Below are positions 1 through 9,217 of a DNA stretch of 64,000 nucleotides, in pieces. The stretch comes from Pseudomonas indica NBRC 103045. Lineage in GTDB: Bacteria > Pseudomonadota > Gammaproteobacteria > Pseudomonadales > Pseudomonadaceae. The translations under genes were made by a program, and so were the position numbers. The stretch spans positions 496,001 to 560,000 of the forward strand of contig NZ_BDAC01000001.1 in assembly GCF_002091635.1 (NCBI RefSeq), read 5' to 3'. The stretch's first letter is position 1. Each line of letters opens with the position of its first letter. A model generated the notes under the pieces. It worked only from the letters and a program-made list of their open reading frames with translations. It had not been told where the DNA came from and did no database searches.

Positions 1-2768
1 TCGATGAGCCGCCGTTTCCGCCCTTGTTGAAACTGGTCGCCGACCAGCTCAAGGTCAGCGTCGAAAGCTGGGACGAATACGGGCAGCGGGAGCAGACCCG
101 GCGCGAGCACCTGGTCGAACTGCAAACGGTGTTCGGCTTCCAGCCCTTTACCATGGGCCACTACCGGCAGGCCGTCCAGTTGCTGACCGAGATGGCCTTG
201 CAGACCGACAAGGGCATCGTGCTGGCCAGCACCTTGATCGAGCACCTGCGGCAGCAGTCGGTCATTCTGCCTGCCCTCAACGCCGTCGAGCGGGCGAGCG
301 CCGAAGCAATCACCCGCGCCAACCGGCGCATCTACGATGCCTTGGCCGAACCGCTGTCGGACGCGCATCGCCGCCGCCTCGACGATCTGCTCAAGCGTCG
401 GGACAACGGCAAAACGACCTGGCTGGCCTGGCTGCGCCAATCGCCCGTCAAACCGAATTCGCGGCACATGCTGGAACACATCGAACGCCTCAAAGCGTGG
501 CAGGCGCTCGACCTGCCTTCTGGCATCGAGCGGTCGGTGCACCAGAACCGCCTGCTCAAGATCGCCCGTGAGGGTGGCCAGATGACGCCCGCCGACCTGG
601 CCAAGTTCGAGGCGCAGCGACGCTATGCCACCCTGGTGGCGCTTGCCATCGAGGGCATGGCCACCGTCACCGACGAAATCATCGACCTGCACGACCGCAT
701 CCTGGGCAAGCTGTTCAACGCCGCCAAGAACAAGCATCAGCAGCAATTCCAGGCGTCCGGCAAGGCGATCAACGCCAAGGTGCGGTTGTTCGGCCGCATC
801 GGCCAGGCGCTGATCGAGGCCAAGCAGGCGGGCCGCGATCCGTTCGCCGCCATCGAGGCCGTCATGTCCTGGGATGCCTTCGCCGAGAGCGTCACCGAAG
901 CGCAGAAGCTTGCGCAGCCCGAGGACTTCGATTTCCTGCACCGCATCGGCGAAAGCTACGCCACGCTGCGCCGCTACGCGCCGGAATTCCTTGCCGTGCT
1001 CAAGCTGCGGGCCGCTCCCGCCGCGAAGGACGTGCTCGACGCCATCGAGGTGCTGCGCGGCATGAACAGCGACAACGCCCGCAAGGTGCCCGCCGACGCG
1101 CCGACCGAGTTCATCAAGCCGCGCTGGCAGAAGCTGGTCATGACCGACACCGGCATCGACCGGCGCTACTACGAACTGTGCGCGCTGTCGGAGATGAAGA
1201 ACGCGTTGCGTTCCGGCGACATCTGGGTGCAGGGGTCGCGCCAGTTCAAGGACTTCGAGGACTACCTGGTGCCGCCCGCGAAATTCGCCAGCCTCAAGCA
1301 GGCCAGCGAATTGCCGCTGGCCGTGGCCACCGACTGCAACCGGTACCTGAACGACCGGCTGACGCTGCTGGAAACACAGCTTGCCACCGTCAACCGTATG
1401 GCGACGGCCAACGAGCTGCCGGACGCCATCATCACCGAGTCAGGCTTGAAGATCACGCCGCTCGACGCGGCGGTACCCGACACCGCCCAAGCGCTGATCG
1501 ACCAGACGGCAATGATCCTGCCGCACGTCAAGATCACCGAACTGCTGCTGGAGGTGGACGAATGGACGGGCTTCACTCGGCATTTCGCGCATCTGAAATC
1601 GGGCGACCCGGCCAAAGACAAGAACCTGTTGCTGACCACGATCCTCGCCGACGCGATCAACCTGGGCCTGACCAAGATGGCGGAGTCTTGCCCCGGCACG
1701 ACCTACGCCAAGCTGGCTTGGCTGCAAGCCTGGCACATCCGCGACGAAACCTACGGGGCGGCGCTGGCCGATCTGGTCAACGCACAGTTCCGCCATCCCT
1801 TCGCCGAGCACTGGGGCGACGGCACCACCTCATCGTCGGACGGCCAGAACTTCCGCACCGGCAGCAAGGCCGAGAGCACCGGCCACATCAACCCGAAATA
1901 CGGGAGCAGCCCAGGGCGGACGTTCTACACCCACATTTCTGACCAGTACGCGCCATTTCACACCAAGGTCGTGAACGTCGGCGTGCGCGATTCGACCTAC
2001 GTGCTCGACGGCCTGCTGTACCACGAGTCCGACTTGCGGATCGAGGAGCATTACACCGACACGGCGGGCTTCACCGATCACGTCTTCGCCCTGATGCACC
2101 TCCTGGGCTTCCGCTTCGCGCCGCGCATCCGCGACCTGGGCGACACCAAGCTCTACATCCCGAAGGGCGACGCCGCCTATGACGCGCTGAAACCCATGAT
2201 CGGCGGCACGCTCAACATCAAGCACGTCCGCGCCCATTGGGACGAAATCCTGCGGCTGGCCACCTCGATCAAGCAGGGCACGGTGACGGCCTCCCTGATG
2301 CTCCGAAAGCTCGGCAGCTACCCACGCCAGAACGGCCTGGCCGTGGCGCTCCGCGAGCTGGGCCGCATCGAGCGCACGCTGTTCATCCTGGACTGGCTGC
2401 AAAGCGTGGAACTGCGCCGCCGCGTGCATGCCGGCCTGAACAAGGGCGAGGCGCGCAATGCGCTGGCCAGGGCAGTGTTTTTCAACCGCCTGGGTGAAAT
2501 CCGCGACCGCAGTTTCGAGCAGCAGCGCTACCGGGCTAGCGGCCTCAATCTGGTAACGGCTGCCGTCGTGTTGTGGAACACGGTCTATCTGGAACGGGCT
2601 GCGCACGCGCTGCGTGGCAACGGCCATGCCGTTGATGACGCGCTGTTGCAGTACCTGTCGCCGCTCGGTTGGGAGCACATCAACCTCACCGGCGATTACC
2701 TCTGGCGCAGCAGCGCCAAGATCGGCGCGGGCAAGTTCAGGCCGCTACGACCGCTGCAACCGGCTTAG
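1..2768 (+). CDS. tnpA: Tn3-family transposase TnpA (5' end outside window)
   Basis: Transposase of a Tn3-family (Tn21-like) transposon, which makes the strand transfers of replicative transposition. The reading frame is open from base 3, so the gene starts before the window; about 920 codons are visible against roughly 990 for full-length family members, so only the N-terminus is missing. The DDE catalytic region is intact: [11 protein letters not shown] (near nt 1820-1850), [13 protein letters not shown] (near nt 2050-2090) and the acidic [13 protein letters not shown] stretch (near nt 2495-2530) before [13 protein letters not shown]. The C-terminus [13 protein letters not shown] is typical of the family. 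The stop codon lies inside the terminal inverted repeat, as is usual in Tn21 relatives. No resolvase or cargo is visible; these would lie to the left. Confidence 0.95.
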   Translation, partial: DEPPFPPLLKLVADQLKVSVESWDEYGQREQTRREHLVELQTVFGFQPFTMGHYRQAVQLLTEMALQTDKGIVLASTLIEHLRQQSVILPALNAVERASAEAITRANRRIYDALAEPLSDAHRRRLDDLLKRRDNGKTTWLAWLRQSPVKPNSRHMLEHIERLKAWQALDLPSGIERSVHQNRLLKIAREGGQMTPADLAKFEAQRRYATLVALAIEGMATVTDEIIDLHDRILGKLFNAAKNKHQQQFQASGKAINAKVRLFGRIGQALIEAKQAGRDPFAAIEAVMSWDAFAESVTEAQKLAQPEDFDFLHRIGESYATLRRYAPEFLAVLKLRAAPAAKDVLDAIEVLRGMNSDNARKVPADAPTEFIKPRWQKLVMTDTGIDRRYYELCALSEMKNALRSGDIWVQGSRQFKDFEDYLVPPAKFASLKQASELPLAVATDCNRYLNDRLTLLETQLATVNRMATANELPDAIITESGLKITPLDAAVPDTAQALIDQTAMILPHVKITELLLEVDEWTGFTRHFAHLKSGDPAKDKNLLLTTILADAINLGLTKMAESCPGTTYAKLAWLQAWHIRDETYGAALADLVNAQFRHPFAEHWGDGTTSSSDGQNFRTGSKAESTGHINPKYGSSPGRTFYTHISDQYAPFHTKVVNVGVRDSTYVLDGLLYHESDLRIEEHYTDTAGFTDHVFALMHLLGFRFAPRIRDLGDTKLYIPKGDAAYDALKPMIGGTLNIKHVRAHWDEILRLATSIKQGTVTASLMLRKLGSYPRQNGLAVALRELGRIERTLFILDWLQSVELRRRVHAGLNKGEARNALARAVFFNRLGEIRDRSFEQQRYRASGLNLVTAAVVLWNTVYLERAAHALRGNGHAVDDALLQYLSPLGWEHINLTGDYLWRSSAKIGAGKFRPLRPLQPA

Positions 2769-2801
2769 CGTGCTTTATTTTCCGTTTTCTGAGGCGACCC
2801 C
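2764..2801 (-). repeat. 38-bp terminal inverted repeat of the Tn3-family transposon
   Basis: Read on the minus strand this end starts GGGGTCGCCTCAGAAAACGG and finishes GCACGCTAAG, the 38-bp form of Tn21-subgroup ends; from memory it differs from the Tn21 repeat by about one base. It overlaps the tnpA stop codon. The next five bases outward (2802-2806, ATGTA) would be one copy of the 5-bp target duplication. The partner end is outside the window, so this cannot be confirmed here. Confidence 0.93.
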
Positions 2802-2929
2802 ATGTAGGTCGGGTCCATGCCAACGCGCAGGGTGCCGCGTTTGACTGCGTCGTCGACCATGCCGGCATGGGCGGAAAGCCCGGTAAGCGCGCAGGTAGAA
2901 AGCAGAAGCATCGTCAGGAGTTTTCTCAT
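2801..2929 (-). pseudogene. Amino-acid ABC transporter substrate-binding protein, truncated by the transposon
   Basis: An ATG at 2929 opens a typical Sec signal peptide (MRKLLTMLLLSTCALTGLSA, then HA) followed by GMVDDAVKRGTLRVGMDPTY. That is the start of mature periplasmic family-3 solute-binding proteins for glutamine or other polar amino acids, where it normally continues with PFE and a ligand-binding fold of about 230 residues. Here 42 native codons remain before the reading frame runs into the transposon repeat and stops a few codons later. An AGAAGAG ribosome site precedes the ATG. The rest of the gene should lie beyond the other transposon end, outside the window. Family assignment rests on the signal peptide and the GTLRVGMDPTY motif only. 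Confidence 0.8.
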
Positions 2930-2984
2930 GGGTATCTCTTCTTGTTGGATGAGTGCGGCTTTGTATTGACACGTACTTCATTGC

Positions 2985-3008
2985 GCGTGCCTGTATATAC
3001 ATGCACGC
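2985..3008. promoter_or_regulatory. 24-bp near-perfect palindrome upstream of the truncated binding-protein gene
   Basis: Half-sites GCGTGC and GCACGC flank the perfect 10-bp core TGTATATACA; 11 of 12 base pairs match. It lies 56 bp upstream of the truncated gene, so it could be an operator of that gene. No regulator for it is visible. Confidence 0.5.
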
Positions 3009-3194
3009 AAGTCATGGGCCAATTCAGGCAACCCAAGTGAAATCTGCCGTGCCGCACTGAAATAGAGAGGTCGCGAGTGAATGAGCACACTAGGCCCTAG
3101 TCATGGCCTGTTACTCATCGTGACGATCGCTGGGGAATTTTTTCCCGATGCATATGAGCATTAGTGTGGTGTGGCGTCGACGCCGCCTGCCTTG

Positions 3195-4049
3195 CTACTT
3201 CCGTTTGAACGGCGCGACCAACTGCGCCCGATAGCCCACTGGGTAGTCCCGCTCCAGAAGCCCCACTTGCGCCTCGCCGAGCTTGCCCGCGCTGTCGTAG
3301 AAGGTCCCCAACAAGTGGTCCCACACCAGAAAGAACTCACCAAAATTGACTTGGGCGTCCTCGAATTCGCGCTTGTGGTGCCAGCGGTGCGTCTCCGCAA
3401 CCCCAATCATGTAGCGCAGCCAGCCGAGGGAGTAGTCGAGGTTGGAGTGCTGGAAAGCCAAATGCACGGTCAGGATGCCAAGCCAGGCCGCCACGACGGC
3501 GGACAGCGCGCCCGTCGCAAACAGCACTAGCAGCCCCGGCCCCGCCATGATCACCGCATGCAAGGGATGCCGGCGTTCGCCATTCATCCAGTAGAGCCGT
3601 TCGGCACTGTGGTGGGGTTTATGCAGACGCCACAGCCACGGCACATGGTGGCTAAGCCGGTGCATGGCATAAAAGCTGAGGTCAAGAACCCCTGCTGCGA
3701 TAAGCAGTTGGCACCACAAGGGCAGCTCTGTTGGGAAGGTGCGAACCGCATCAGGCACCCAATCACCCAGTCGAGCCAGCACCGTGGCGGTGAACTGAAT
3801 AACGGACAGGTTGACGAGCGTATGCAGCAGGTCGGTCAGAGTGTCTTGGCGATCTTCCAACCAGCTCTCCCGAAAGGGCTGCAGTCGCTCCAGCATGGCG
3901 ATCGAAAGAAGCCCCACTGCGGCAATGAGTGGGGTGGTTGGCCAATATGGAAGGCCTTCGTACAGCAGCCAGAGCATCCAGCCGGCCGTGCCGCCAAAGA
4001 CCACGGGATAGCTGAACCAACGGATCATGAACCTGAGGTAGCTGCTCAT
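3195..4049 (-). CDS. Fatty acid hydroxylase / sterol desaturase superfamily membrane protein
   Basis: Integral membrane di-iron oxygenase of the fatty acid hydroxylase superfamily, which hydroxylates or desaturates lipid chains or carotenoid-like substrates. The histidine clusters that bind the two irons are present in order: HRLSH, HKPHH and HRWHH, set among several hydrophobic segments (for example LLIAAGVLDLSFYAM). The start is placed at 4049 because GGGAGGA sits 7 bases upstream; an upstream ATG at 4088 would add 13 residues without a good ribosome site. The product is about 284 aa, usual for the family. An AraC regulator lies just upstream on the same strand. Substrate unknown; a link to copper stress is only positional. 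Confidence 0.85.
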   Translation of the reverse strand: MSSYLRFMIRWFSYPVVFGGTAGWMLWLLYEGLPYWPTTPLIAAVGLLSIAMLERLQPFRESWLEDRQDTLTDLLHTLVNLSVIQFTATVLARLGDWVPDAVRTFPTELPLWCQLLIAAGVLDLSFYAMHRLSHHVPWLWRLHKPHHSAERLYWMNGERRHPLHAVIMAGPGLLVLFATGALSAVVAAWLGILTVHLAFQHSNLDYSLGWLRYMIGVAETHRWHHKREFEDAQVNFGEFFLVWDHLLGTFYDSAGKLGEAQVGLLERDYPVGYRAQLVAPFKRK

Positions 4050-4123
4050 CGCACAGTCCTCCCTGCAGTGACTAGCACTTTGAGCCACTCAGGTGGGGCT
4101 AGGCTTGAACGAAAAAGCTGATC

Positions 4124-4858
4124 TCAGCCGATCAGGTGGACGTGACCCAGCGCCGAAGTCGGGTCGAGGCCAAACAGGTTTCGGAAGGTCCGGGAGAAGT
4201 GCGCGGCATCGGCAAAACCGGCAGCATGGGCGGCCTCGGTCAGGCTGCGGCCGGCAGCAATATTCTGAAGCGCCGCGACCAGACGGCTCCACTTCCGGTA
4301 GCTGCGCAGTGGCAAACCAGTCTGCTCAACGAACCAATGCGAAAACCGAGTCGGCGACAGATGGACCAGCCTGGCCAGGTACTGTCGACCATGTATCGAC
4401 TCACGCACGGCAGCGAGTACGGTCTGCAGTCTCGGATCAATGACAGAGGCGTTGGCCAGGCTGAGGGCTTGGCGAACCCGATCTCGCATCTGCTGGGCTG
4501 AAACGTTCGGTTCTGCCAGCAAGCTCTGCAGGGCGAAGATAGCCTCCATGTCGATGTCCACGGTTATCGCGTCCGCCCCGGCATGTAGGGCAAAGGCCTC
4601 TTCGGACAATGCGTCGAGGTAGATCGAAAGGATCTCTATCGCTTCGATCCGATGCATGACGCCGGCGCGGATGCAAACAGCTCGGGCCCTGACTTCGGAA
4701 CCCGGGGTATGCACAGTGAGCTCGGTGGCTAGGCCAATAGTAATCTGGTGGGCCATATGGCAATGCCAATCTTGGCCTCCGGCCTGCCCAAGGAAGACGC
4801 CCAGTCCGGGGGATATCCAAGCCTGGCCACGCCATCCAACACCCTGCACTGTGTTCAC
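4124..4858 (-). CDS. AraC-family transcriptional regulator
   Basis: Transcription regulator with an N-terminal cupin-like sensing region (WHCHMAHQITIGL and following) and a C-terminal double helix-turn-helix of the AraC/XylS type. The conserved C-terminal pattern ARLVHLSPTRFSHWFVEQTG ... RSLTEAAHAAGFADAAHFSR ... FRNLFG is clear in the last 100 residues. About 244 aa, slightly short for the family. It lies 74 bp upstream of the hydroxylase on the same strand and probably regulates it, since AraC regulators are often next to their target; no operator is recognised. The effector is unknown. Confidence 0.88.
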   Translation of the reverse strand: MNTVQGVGWRGQAWISPGLGVFLGQAGGQDWHCHMAHQITIGLATELTVHTPGSEVRARAVCIRAGVMHRIEAIEILSIYLDALSEEAFALHAGADAITVDIDMEAIFALQSLLAEPNVSAQQMRDRVRQALSLANASVIDPRLQTVLAAVRESIHGRQYLARLVHLSPTRFSHWFVEQTGLPLRSYRKWSRLVAALQNIAAGRSLTEAAHAAGFADAAHFSRTFRNLFGLDPTSALGHVHLIG

Positions 4859-4869
4859 GCGGAAGACCT

Positions 4870-5067
4870 TCAGGTTTCCGCGTTCCGCTGGTTGGCAATT
4901 TTTTGCACTTCCGCTTGGAACGCTTCATCGAGCACGCTGGGTTTCTTGCGCCAAGGCTGGCGATCAGGCTTGCGCTGGGCGGCGTAAAGCACCACCTCAC
5001 CTCCGTCGCGCTCGACGAAACTGCGCGCTTGCTGCTCCAGCTCCGCCCGAAGTTGCTCTTTGGTCAT
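4870..5067 (-). CDS. Small conserved protein translationally coupled to copS
   Basis: A 65-aa ORF starting [20 protein letters not shown], whose ATG overlaps the copS stop in an ATGA junction. The product is highly charged and probably soluble, with one predicted amphipathic helix at the N-terminus (EQLRAELEQQARSFV), a GGEVVLYAA strand and a basic middle (RKPDRQPWRKKP). There is no metal-binding Cys/His pattern. Tight coupling to copRS suggests it is made with the sensor system. I do not recognise a characterised family. The start at 5067 is preferred over a 24-codon longer version because of the overlap. Confidence 0.7.
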   Translation of the reverse strand: MTKEQLRAELEQQARSFVERDGGEVVLYAAQRKPDRQPWRKKPSVLDEAFQAEVQKIANQRNAET

Positions 5068-6458
5068 ACGGTCTCCCTTGTCTCGTTTAGCCGAGGAAAC
5101 TCCATGTGAAAGGTGGTATGACCGTGCGCCGACGTGCACCAGATCCGACCGCTGTGGGCTTCGACAATTGACCGGGTGATCGACAGCCCGAGACCAGCAT
5201 TACTGGGAGTGCCTTCTCGCCGTGCGGGGTCGGCGCGGTAAAACCGGTCGAACAGGCGCTTGAGGTGTTCAGCAGGAATGGATTCGCCCGGGTTCTCGAC
5301 ACTCAGCCTGGTCGACGCAGCCGTCTGGGCGATTCTCACCGTGACACTCTTTCCGGGCGGGGTATAGCGCAGGGCATTGGAAAGTAGGTTCGAAATGGCG
5401 CGATCCAGCATCAGCACATCACCGCGAACACTGCCCAGCCCTGTAAGCTTGAGTGCTATCCCACGATCATCTGCCATCAGTTGGTAGTACTCGAAGAGCT
5501 TGGCGACCACCGTCTCCAGTTCGACCAATTCACGCTGCGGCACGATCAAGCCATTATCCGCCTTGGCGAGGAACAGCATGTCGTCGATGATCCGCGACAT
5601 GCGCTTGAGGTCGTCGAGGTTCGAGTAGAGATTTTCCTCATACGCCTCAATGTCCCGCTTCCTGGACAGCACGACCTCCGTGTGCGTCATCAGGTTGCTA
5701 ACGGGTGTCCGCAACTCGTGGGCGATATCGGCGGAGAAGTTAGAGAGCCGCACGAAGGCCTCATCCAACCGGGCCAACATCGCGTTGAATGACGTCATCA
5801 ACTGCTGCAGCTCCAAGGGCACCGGCTCCATTGGAATGCGCTCCTTTAGCGATTTGGCCGACATCGAGGCCGCCACCTGGGTGACTTGCCGCAGAGGCCG
5901 CAAGCCACTGCGTGCCACGACCCAGCCCAGCCCAGCACTGACCAGGGCGCTGATGACCAGCCCAATGATGAACCAGCGCTGCAAGGCCTCGAAAAAGGCC
6001 ATGTGGTGGGTCACGTCCAACACCAACAACAAGGTCAATGGTGCTGCCAGACCCGGGACGTTGAGCTCGGCCGTCAAGCCGCGGTACATGTACTCCTGAT
6101 CCTCCCACTCCCACATGGTGGGGGCCGACCTGACGCGCAGCCCTTGGGGAACATTCACCATGGTCGGCTCCGCGAACAGGACCTTGCCATCGCTGTCCAA
6201 GATGATCGCAGCTAGGTCCCGGTGTGCGCCGAGTAGCGCACTGAGCTGCGGCTTCAGATCGGTGAAGTCGGTCACGCTGGGTAATCCCTGCAGGATGCTT
6301 TGCGCCGACTCCAGCTTTTCCACCAGGACTTGGTAGTCGAGCGACTTGAAGTGACGCTGGCTCAGATGGTTGAAGCTCAGCCCGGCCACGGTCAAAACTG
6401 CAGTCACGGCGAGCATGAACATCAGGCTCATCCGCGCCGTCAGGGAGAGATGCCTCAT
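5064..6458 (-). CDS. copS: CopS: copper-responsive sensor histidine kinase
   Basis: Inner-membrane sensor kinase of the CopS/CusS/PcoS heavy-metal family that senses periplasmic copper and phosphorylates CopR. It has a first membrane helix (residues about 10-30), a periplasmic domain of about 130 residues, a second helix ([19 protein letters not shown]), a HAMP segment, a HisKA box with the phosphorylated His in [15 protein letters not shown], and an HATPase domain (N box [14 protein letters not shown] boxes ENPGESIP and NAGLGLSI). 464 aa is normal. Its start overlaps the copR stop by 4 bp and its stop overlaps the 65-aa gene, giving a copR-copS-ORF operon. Confidence 0.95.
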   Translation of the reverse strand: MRHLSLTARMSLMFMLAVTAVLTVAGLSFNHLSQRHFKSLDYQVLVEKLESAQSILQGLPSVTDFTDLKPQLSALLGAHRDLAAIILDSDGKVLFAEPTMVNVPQGLRVRSAPTMWEWEDQEYMYRGLTAELNVPGLAAPLTLLLVLDVTHHMAFFEALQRWFIIGLVISALVSAGLGWVVARSGLRPLRQVTQVAASMSAKSLKERIPMEPVPLELQQLMTSFNAMLARLDEAFVRLSNFSADIAHELRTPVSNLMTHTEVVLSRKRDIEAYEENLYSNLDDLKRMSRIIDDMLFLAKADNGLIVPQRELVELETVVAKLFEYYQLMADDRGIALKLTGLGSVRGDVLMLDRAISNLLSNALRYTPPGKSVTVRIAQTAASTRLSVENPGESIPAEHLKRLFDRFYRADPARREGTPSNAGLGLSITRSIVEAHSGRIWCTSAHGHTTFHMEFPRLNETRETV

Positions 6459-7138
6459 TCCGGGTCGGGCCCATCGAGCATGTAGCCCATGCCGCGGGCG
6501 GTATGGATCAGCTTCACCGCGAAGTCATCATCAATCTTCGCACGCAGACGGCGCACCGCTACCTCGATCACATTGGTATCGCTGTCGAAGTTCATGTCCC
6601 AGACCTGCGAGGCGATCAGGGACTTCGGCAGGACTTCACCGCGCCGTCGGATCAACAATTCCAGCAGGGAAAACTCCTTGGCGGTGAGCTCGACGCGCTT
6701 TCCACCGCGCGTGGCGCGGCGCTTCAGCAGGTCAACTTCCAGATCAGCAATTCGCAGGATCGCCTGAGTTGGCACACTGCTACCACGGCGCAGGAGTGTC
6801 CTCACCCGCGCCAGGAGCTCGGAGAACGCGAAGGGCTTGATCAGGTAGTCATCGGCGCCCAACTCCAGCCCCTTTACCCTGTCATCGACCCCGTCCCGGG
6901 CAGTCAGGAAAAGCACCGGAACGTCTTTCCCGGCGGCGCGTACCATCCGCAGCACTTCCCAACCGTCCAGCCCCGGCATCATCACGTCCAGGATCAACAA
7001 GTCATAGGACTCGCTGAGGGCATGCTGAAGCGCATCAGTCCCCGTCATGACCCGATCGACATTGAACCCAGCCTCGCTGAGCCCCTGTTGCAGGTAAGTG
7101 CCGGTTTTAGGTTCGTCTTCAGCAACCAGTAATTTCAT
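6455..7138 (-). CDS. copR: CopR: OmpR-type copper response regulator
   Basis: DNA-binding response regulator of the CopR/CusR/PcoR group. The receiver domain starts [20 protein letters not shown], with the phosphorylated Asp in [14 protein letters not shown] and Lys in [11 protein letters not shown]. The C-terminal winged helix ends [14 protein letters not shown] ... [12 protein letters not shown]. The product is 227 aa with the start at 7138; the longer ORF from 7186 adds unrelated residues. It is divergent from the PtrA-like gene at 7344. A CopR-box-like sequence sits at 7202-7216 between them, so it may control its own synthesis as well as the neighbouring regulon. Confidence 0.95.
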   Translation of the reverse strand: MKLLVAEDEPKTGTYLQQGLSEAGFNVDRVMTGTDALQHALSESYDLLILDVMMPGLDGWEVLRMVRAAGKDVPVLFLTARDGVDDRVKGLELGADDYLIKPFAFSELLARVRTLLRRGSSVPTQAILRIADLEVDLLKRRATRGGKRVELTAKEFSLLELLIRRRGEVLPKSLIASQVWDMNFDSDTNVIEVAVRRLRAKIDDDFAVKLIHTARGMGYMLDGPDPE

Positions 7139-7201
7139 TGCGCAGTATCCATGTGTCGAATGGACGCAGTTTGCAGTGAATACCACCCCCCAACCACAAG
7201 C

Positions 7202-7216
7202 TTACAAAAATGTAAT
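7202..7216 (+). promoter_or_regulatory. CopR box with downstream -10 (7250-7255)
   Basis: TTACAAAAATGTAAT, an inverted repeat (TTACA/TGTAA). Exactly 33 bases separate it from TAGGGT at 7250-7255, the likely -10 of the gene at 7344. Repeats of the same box-to-hexamer spacing at 7784, 8486 and 14089 support it. Confidence 0.8.
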
Positions 7217-7343
7217 TCTGGCTTCAGGCCTCTGTCAGGGAACGCTGGCTAGGGTTCAAGCATGAGCGATGAGTGTGCGCTCGCCCGGCCCCAAACGACC
7301 AAGCCAGCAGGGCCGGCCCCACTACTTGTATGGAGACTGCCCT

Positions 7344-7703
7344 ATGAGATCACTGAAACCCCTGCTTCTGGTTGGGTCGCTCTTGCTGTCTTCTGCAGTG
7401 TGGGCTGAAGGCGGGAGCGATCGCACGTTTCAACGCATCGAGCAGATGCGCGACAAGGCCGAGGCCGTGCTGATCCAGGCAGAAAAGGCGCCGGCCAGCG
7501 AGCGTCATGTGCACATGAAAGAGCACATGAAAATGCTCGACGACATCATGACGCAGCTCCACAACGAACATCCCAAGCCGGGGATGACGGCCGAGGAACA
7601 TCTGGCGTGGATGGAGCAGCACGACAAGCTGGTGGACGACGTACTCGGGCAAATGATGCGTGAGCACAAGCTGATGCTGGCTGACAAAGAATGCCATCCC
7701 TAA
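7344..7703 (+). CDS. Small exported copper-induced protein with PtrA-like N-terminus
   Basis: A 119-aa protein with a Sec signal peptide (LLLVGSLLLSSAVWA) followed by EGGSDRTFQRIEQMRDKAE, the N-terminal motif of the Pseudomonas PtrA family of copper-induced periplasmic proteins. The mature part is helical and rich in His and Met (HVHMKEHMKMLDD, EHLAWMEQHDK, MMREHKLM), suited to binding copper. The start at 7344 has TGGAGA upstream; an ORF start at 7269 would precede the promoter signals and is rejected. It is divergent from copRS and first after a CopR box. A terminator follows, so it is probably transcribed alone. Confidence 0.8.
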   Translation: MRSLKPLLLVGSLLLSSAVWAEGGSDRTFQRIEQMRDKAEAVLIQAEKAPASERHVHMKEHMKMLDDIMTQLHNEHPKPGMTAEEHLAWMEQHDKLVDDVLGQMMREHKLMLADKECHP

Positions 7704-7750
7704 CGAATTTCCCCATCTTCAAGGCCTTTCGTGATTGCTCCTTTGGCCTG

Positions 7751-7779
7751 GCGGCGCCTTCGCGGCGCCGCACTTTTTT
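7751..7779 (+). terminator. Rho-independent terminator after the PtrA-like gene
   Basis: Stem GCGGCGCC/GGCGCCGC with a 5-base loop, followed by ACTTTTTT. It separates the 7344 gene from the next CopR-box promoter. Confidence 0.85.
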
Positions 7780-7783
7780 CACC

Positions 7784-7798
7784 TGACAGAGATGTAGT
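7784..7798 (+). promoter_or_regulatory. CopR box with -10 (7832-7837)
   Basis: TGACAGAGATGTAGT, with TAGCAT beginning 33 bases after its end, in front of the first cupredoxin gene. Confidence 0.75.
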
Positions 7799-7868
7799 TT
7801 CGGGGTAAGCCGCCCGACAGCCGTCGGGCAATAGCATGAGATTTCAACCAATCCTGAGAGGTCTCATC

Positions 7869-8429
7869 ATGAATAGCTTAAGTCCCACTATGTTGATCGC
7901 CGCATTGTTCTTCGGCACCGCTACGCAAGGCTTCGCTGTCGCGGCGGGTACCGAATCCAATGCTCCTCGGCAAGCCCAGGCCTCGCCCTCCACGCGCACC
8001 GTGTTCATCAAGCTGGACGACATTAGCTTCAGCCAGAAGTCGATCGACGTGAGACCCGGCGAGACTGTCCGCTTTGTGTTGAAGAACGAAGGGGCGCTGA
8101 TGCACGAATTCAACATCGGCCGTGTCTCATTGCAACACGAGCATCAACGCGAAATGGCGGCCCTGATGCAGGACGGCACCCTGACACCGACGGGCAAGGC
8201 GAAGTCCATCGTTTGGCGCGAGCGCAATACCGGTCCTGGTGACTCCACCCCGCCCAGCTATCCAGAAGTCATTGAAGCGACACACGACGACCCGAATGCC
8301 GTCCTAGTCGAGCCCGGGACGACGAAGGAGTTCGTTTGGACCTTTGCTGACGCAACCAACTTAACTTTTGCCTGCACCCTGCCAGGCCACACTCAGGCCG
8401 GGATGATTGGCGACTTTGTGATGCGTTGA
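7869..8429 (+). CDS. Exported cupredoxin-domain protein (first copy)
   Basis: A periplasmic type-1 copper-binding-fold protein of about 186 aa, similar in kind to the copper-induced P. aeruginosa PA2807 group. A signal peptide (LIAALFFGTATQGFA) is followed by a plastocyanin/azurin-like domain. Likely copper ligands are His in LMHEFNIG and Cys, His and Met in FACTLPGHTQAGM near the C-terminus. A linker of about 75 residues between the first His and the Cys is longer than in azurins. The start at 7869 has GAGAGG upstream. A second, diverged copy follows at 8579. It probably buffers or delivers periplasmic copper. Confidence 0.85.
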   Translation: MNSLSPTMLIAALFFGTATQGFAVAAGTESNAPRQAQASPSTRTVFIKLDDISFSQKSIDVRPGETVRFVLKNEGALMHEFNIGRVSLQHEHQREMAALMQDGTLTPTGKAKSIVWRERNTGPGDSTPPSYPEVIEATHDDPNAVLVEPGTTKEFVWTFADATNLTFACTLPGHTQAGMIGDFVMR

Positions 8430-8443
8430 CCGACGATTCGTCT

Positions 8444-8469
8444 GCCCCCAGGTCTTCGGACCGGGGGGC
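8444..8469 (+). terminator. GC-rich hairpin after the first cupredoxin
   Basis: Stem CCCCC(A)GGTC/GACCGGGGG with a TTCG tetraloop. There is no T-run after it, so it may be a weak terminator or an RNA 3'-end stabiliser. Confidence 0.5.
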
Positions 8470-8485
8470 GGCACCTCGTCAAGCC

Positions 8486-8500
8486 TTACAGATATGTAGC
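8486..8500 (+). promoter_or_regulatory. CopR box with -10 (8534-8539)
   Basis: TTACAGATATGTAGC followed by TAGCAT after exactly 33 bases, in front of the second cupredoxin gene. Confidence 0.78.
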
Positions 8501-8578
8501 GTTCGCGTAATCCTGCTGGCAGCTCTGGCTGGCTAGCATCGAAGACGTTTCAACCCACACTATGTTGCGAGGTTCATC

Positions 8579-9118
8579 ATGCAGAAGGCCAAGCCCGCTT
8601 CTTCCCTGATTGCCATTGTTTCCCTGCTCACCGGTGCAATCGCCCAGGCCGATGCTGGCCACGCGAAGGACGATGTTGGACGACCCGGCACTCTGGCCGA
8701 GGTTGACCGCACCATCGAGGTGACGATGGGCGATGTCTACTTTGCCCCGGAAAGTATCGATGTCAGAGACGGAGAAACCATCCGGTTCGTGCTGAAGAAC
8801 GATGGCACGACGTTGCACGAATTCAACCTGGGTAAAGCGGCCTCCCACGCCGCTCACCAGAAGGAAATGGCCACCATGTTCCAGAACGGCACGCTTAGCC
8901 CAACGGGACGCAATCACGACATGCAGGCAATGGACCATACGATGGGGGGCATGAAGATGGTCGGCATGGAGCACAGCGACCCCAACAGCGTGCTGGTCGA
9001 ACCGGGGGCCACTCAGGAGCTGATCTGGACCTTCAGCAAAACCACCGGTTTGCAATTTGCCTGCAACGTGCCCGGCCACTATCAACTCGGCATGGTCGGC
9101 CCGATCAACGTGCAGTGA
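8579..9118 (+). CDS. Exported cupredoxin-domain protein with Met/His-rich insert (second copy)
   Basis: A 179-aa paralogue of the preceding protein: signal peptide (IAIVSLLTGAIAQADA), strand pattern RTIEVTMGDVYFAPESIDVR, first copper ligand His in TLHEFNLG, and the C-terminal ligand loop FACNVPGHYQLGM with Cys, His and Met. Between them is a Met/His-rich insert (HDMQAMDHTMGGMKMVGMEH) that the first copy lacks and that resembles the MDHS/MDHT repeats of CopA and CopB further on. It has its own CopR box. The insert could bind several extra Cu(I) ions; this is inference from composition. Confidence 0.85.
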   Translation: MQKAKPASSLIAIVSLLTGAIAQADAGHAKDDVGRPGTLAEVDRTIEVTMGDVYFAPESIDVRDGETIRFVLKNDGTTLHEFNLGKAASHAAHQKEMATMFQNGTLSPTGRNHDMQAMDHTMGGMKMVGMEHSDPNSVLVEPGATQELIWTFSKTTGLQFACNVPGHYQLGMVGPINVQ

Positions 9119-9217
9119 GCGGTATTGATTGGCGTCAACTGCTGTTCACGAGGTGTCGTCTAGGCTGAGGAACGCGGCAGCGGACGACACTTCCCCCCTC
9201 AGCTCGGGAGTTGAATC

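Noticed and set aside
3173..3184. Short palindrome GGCGTCGACGCC
   Set aside because: Only 12 bp, common by chance in GC-rich DNA, and no promoter context.
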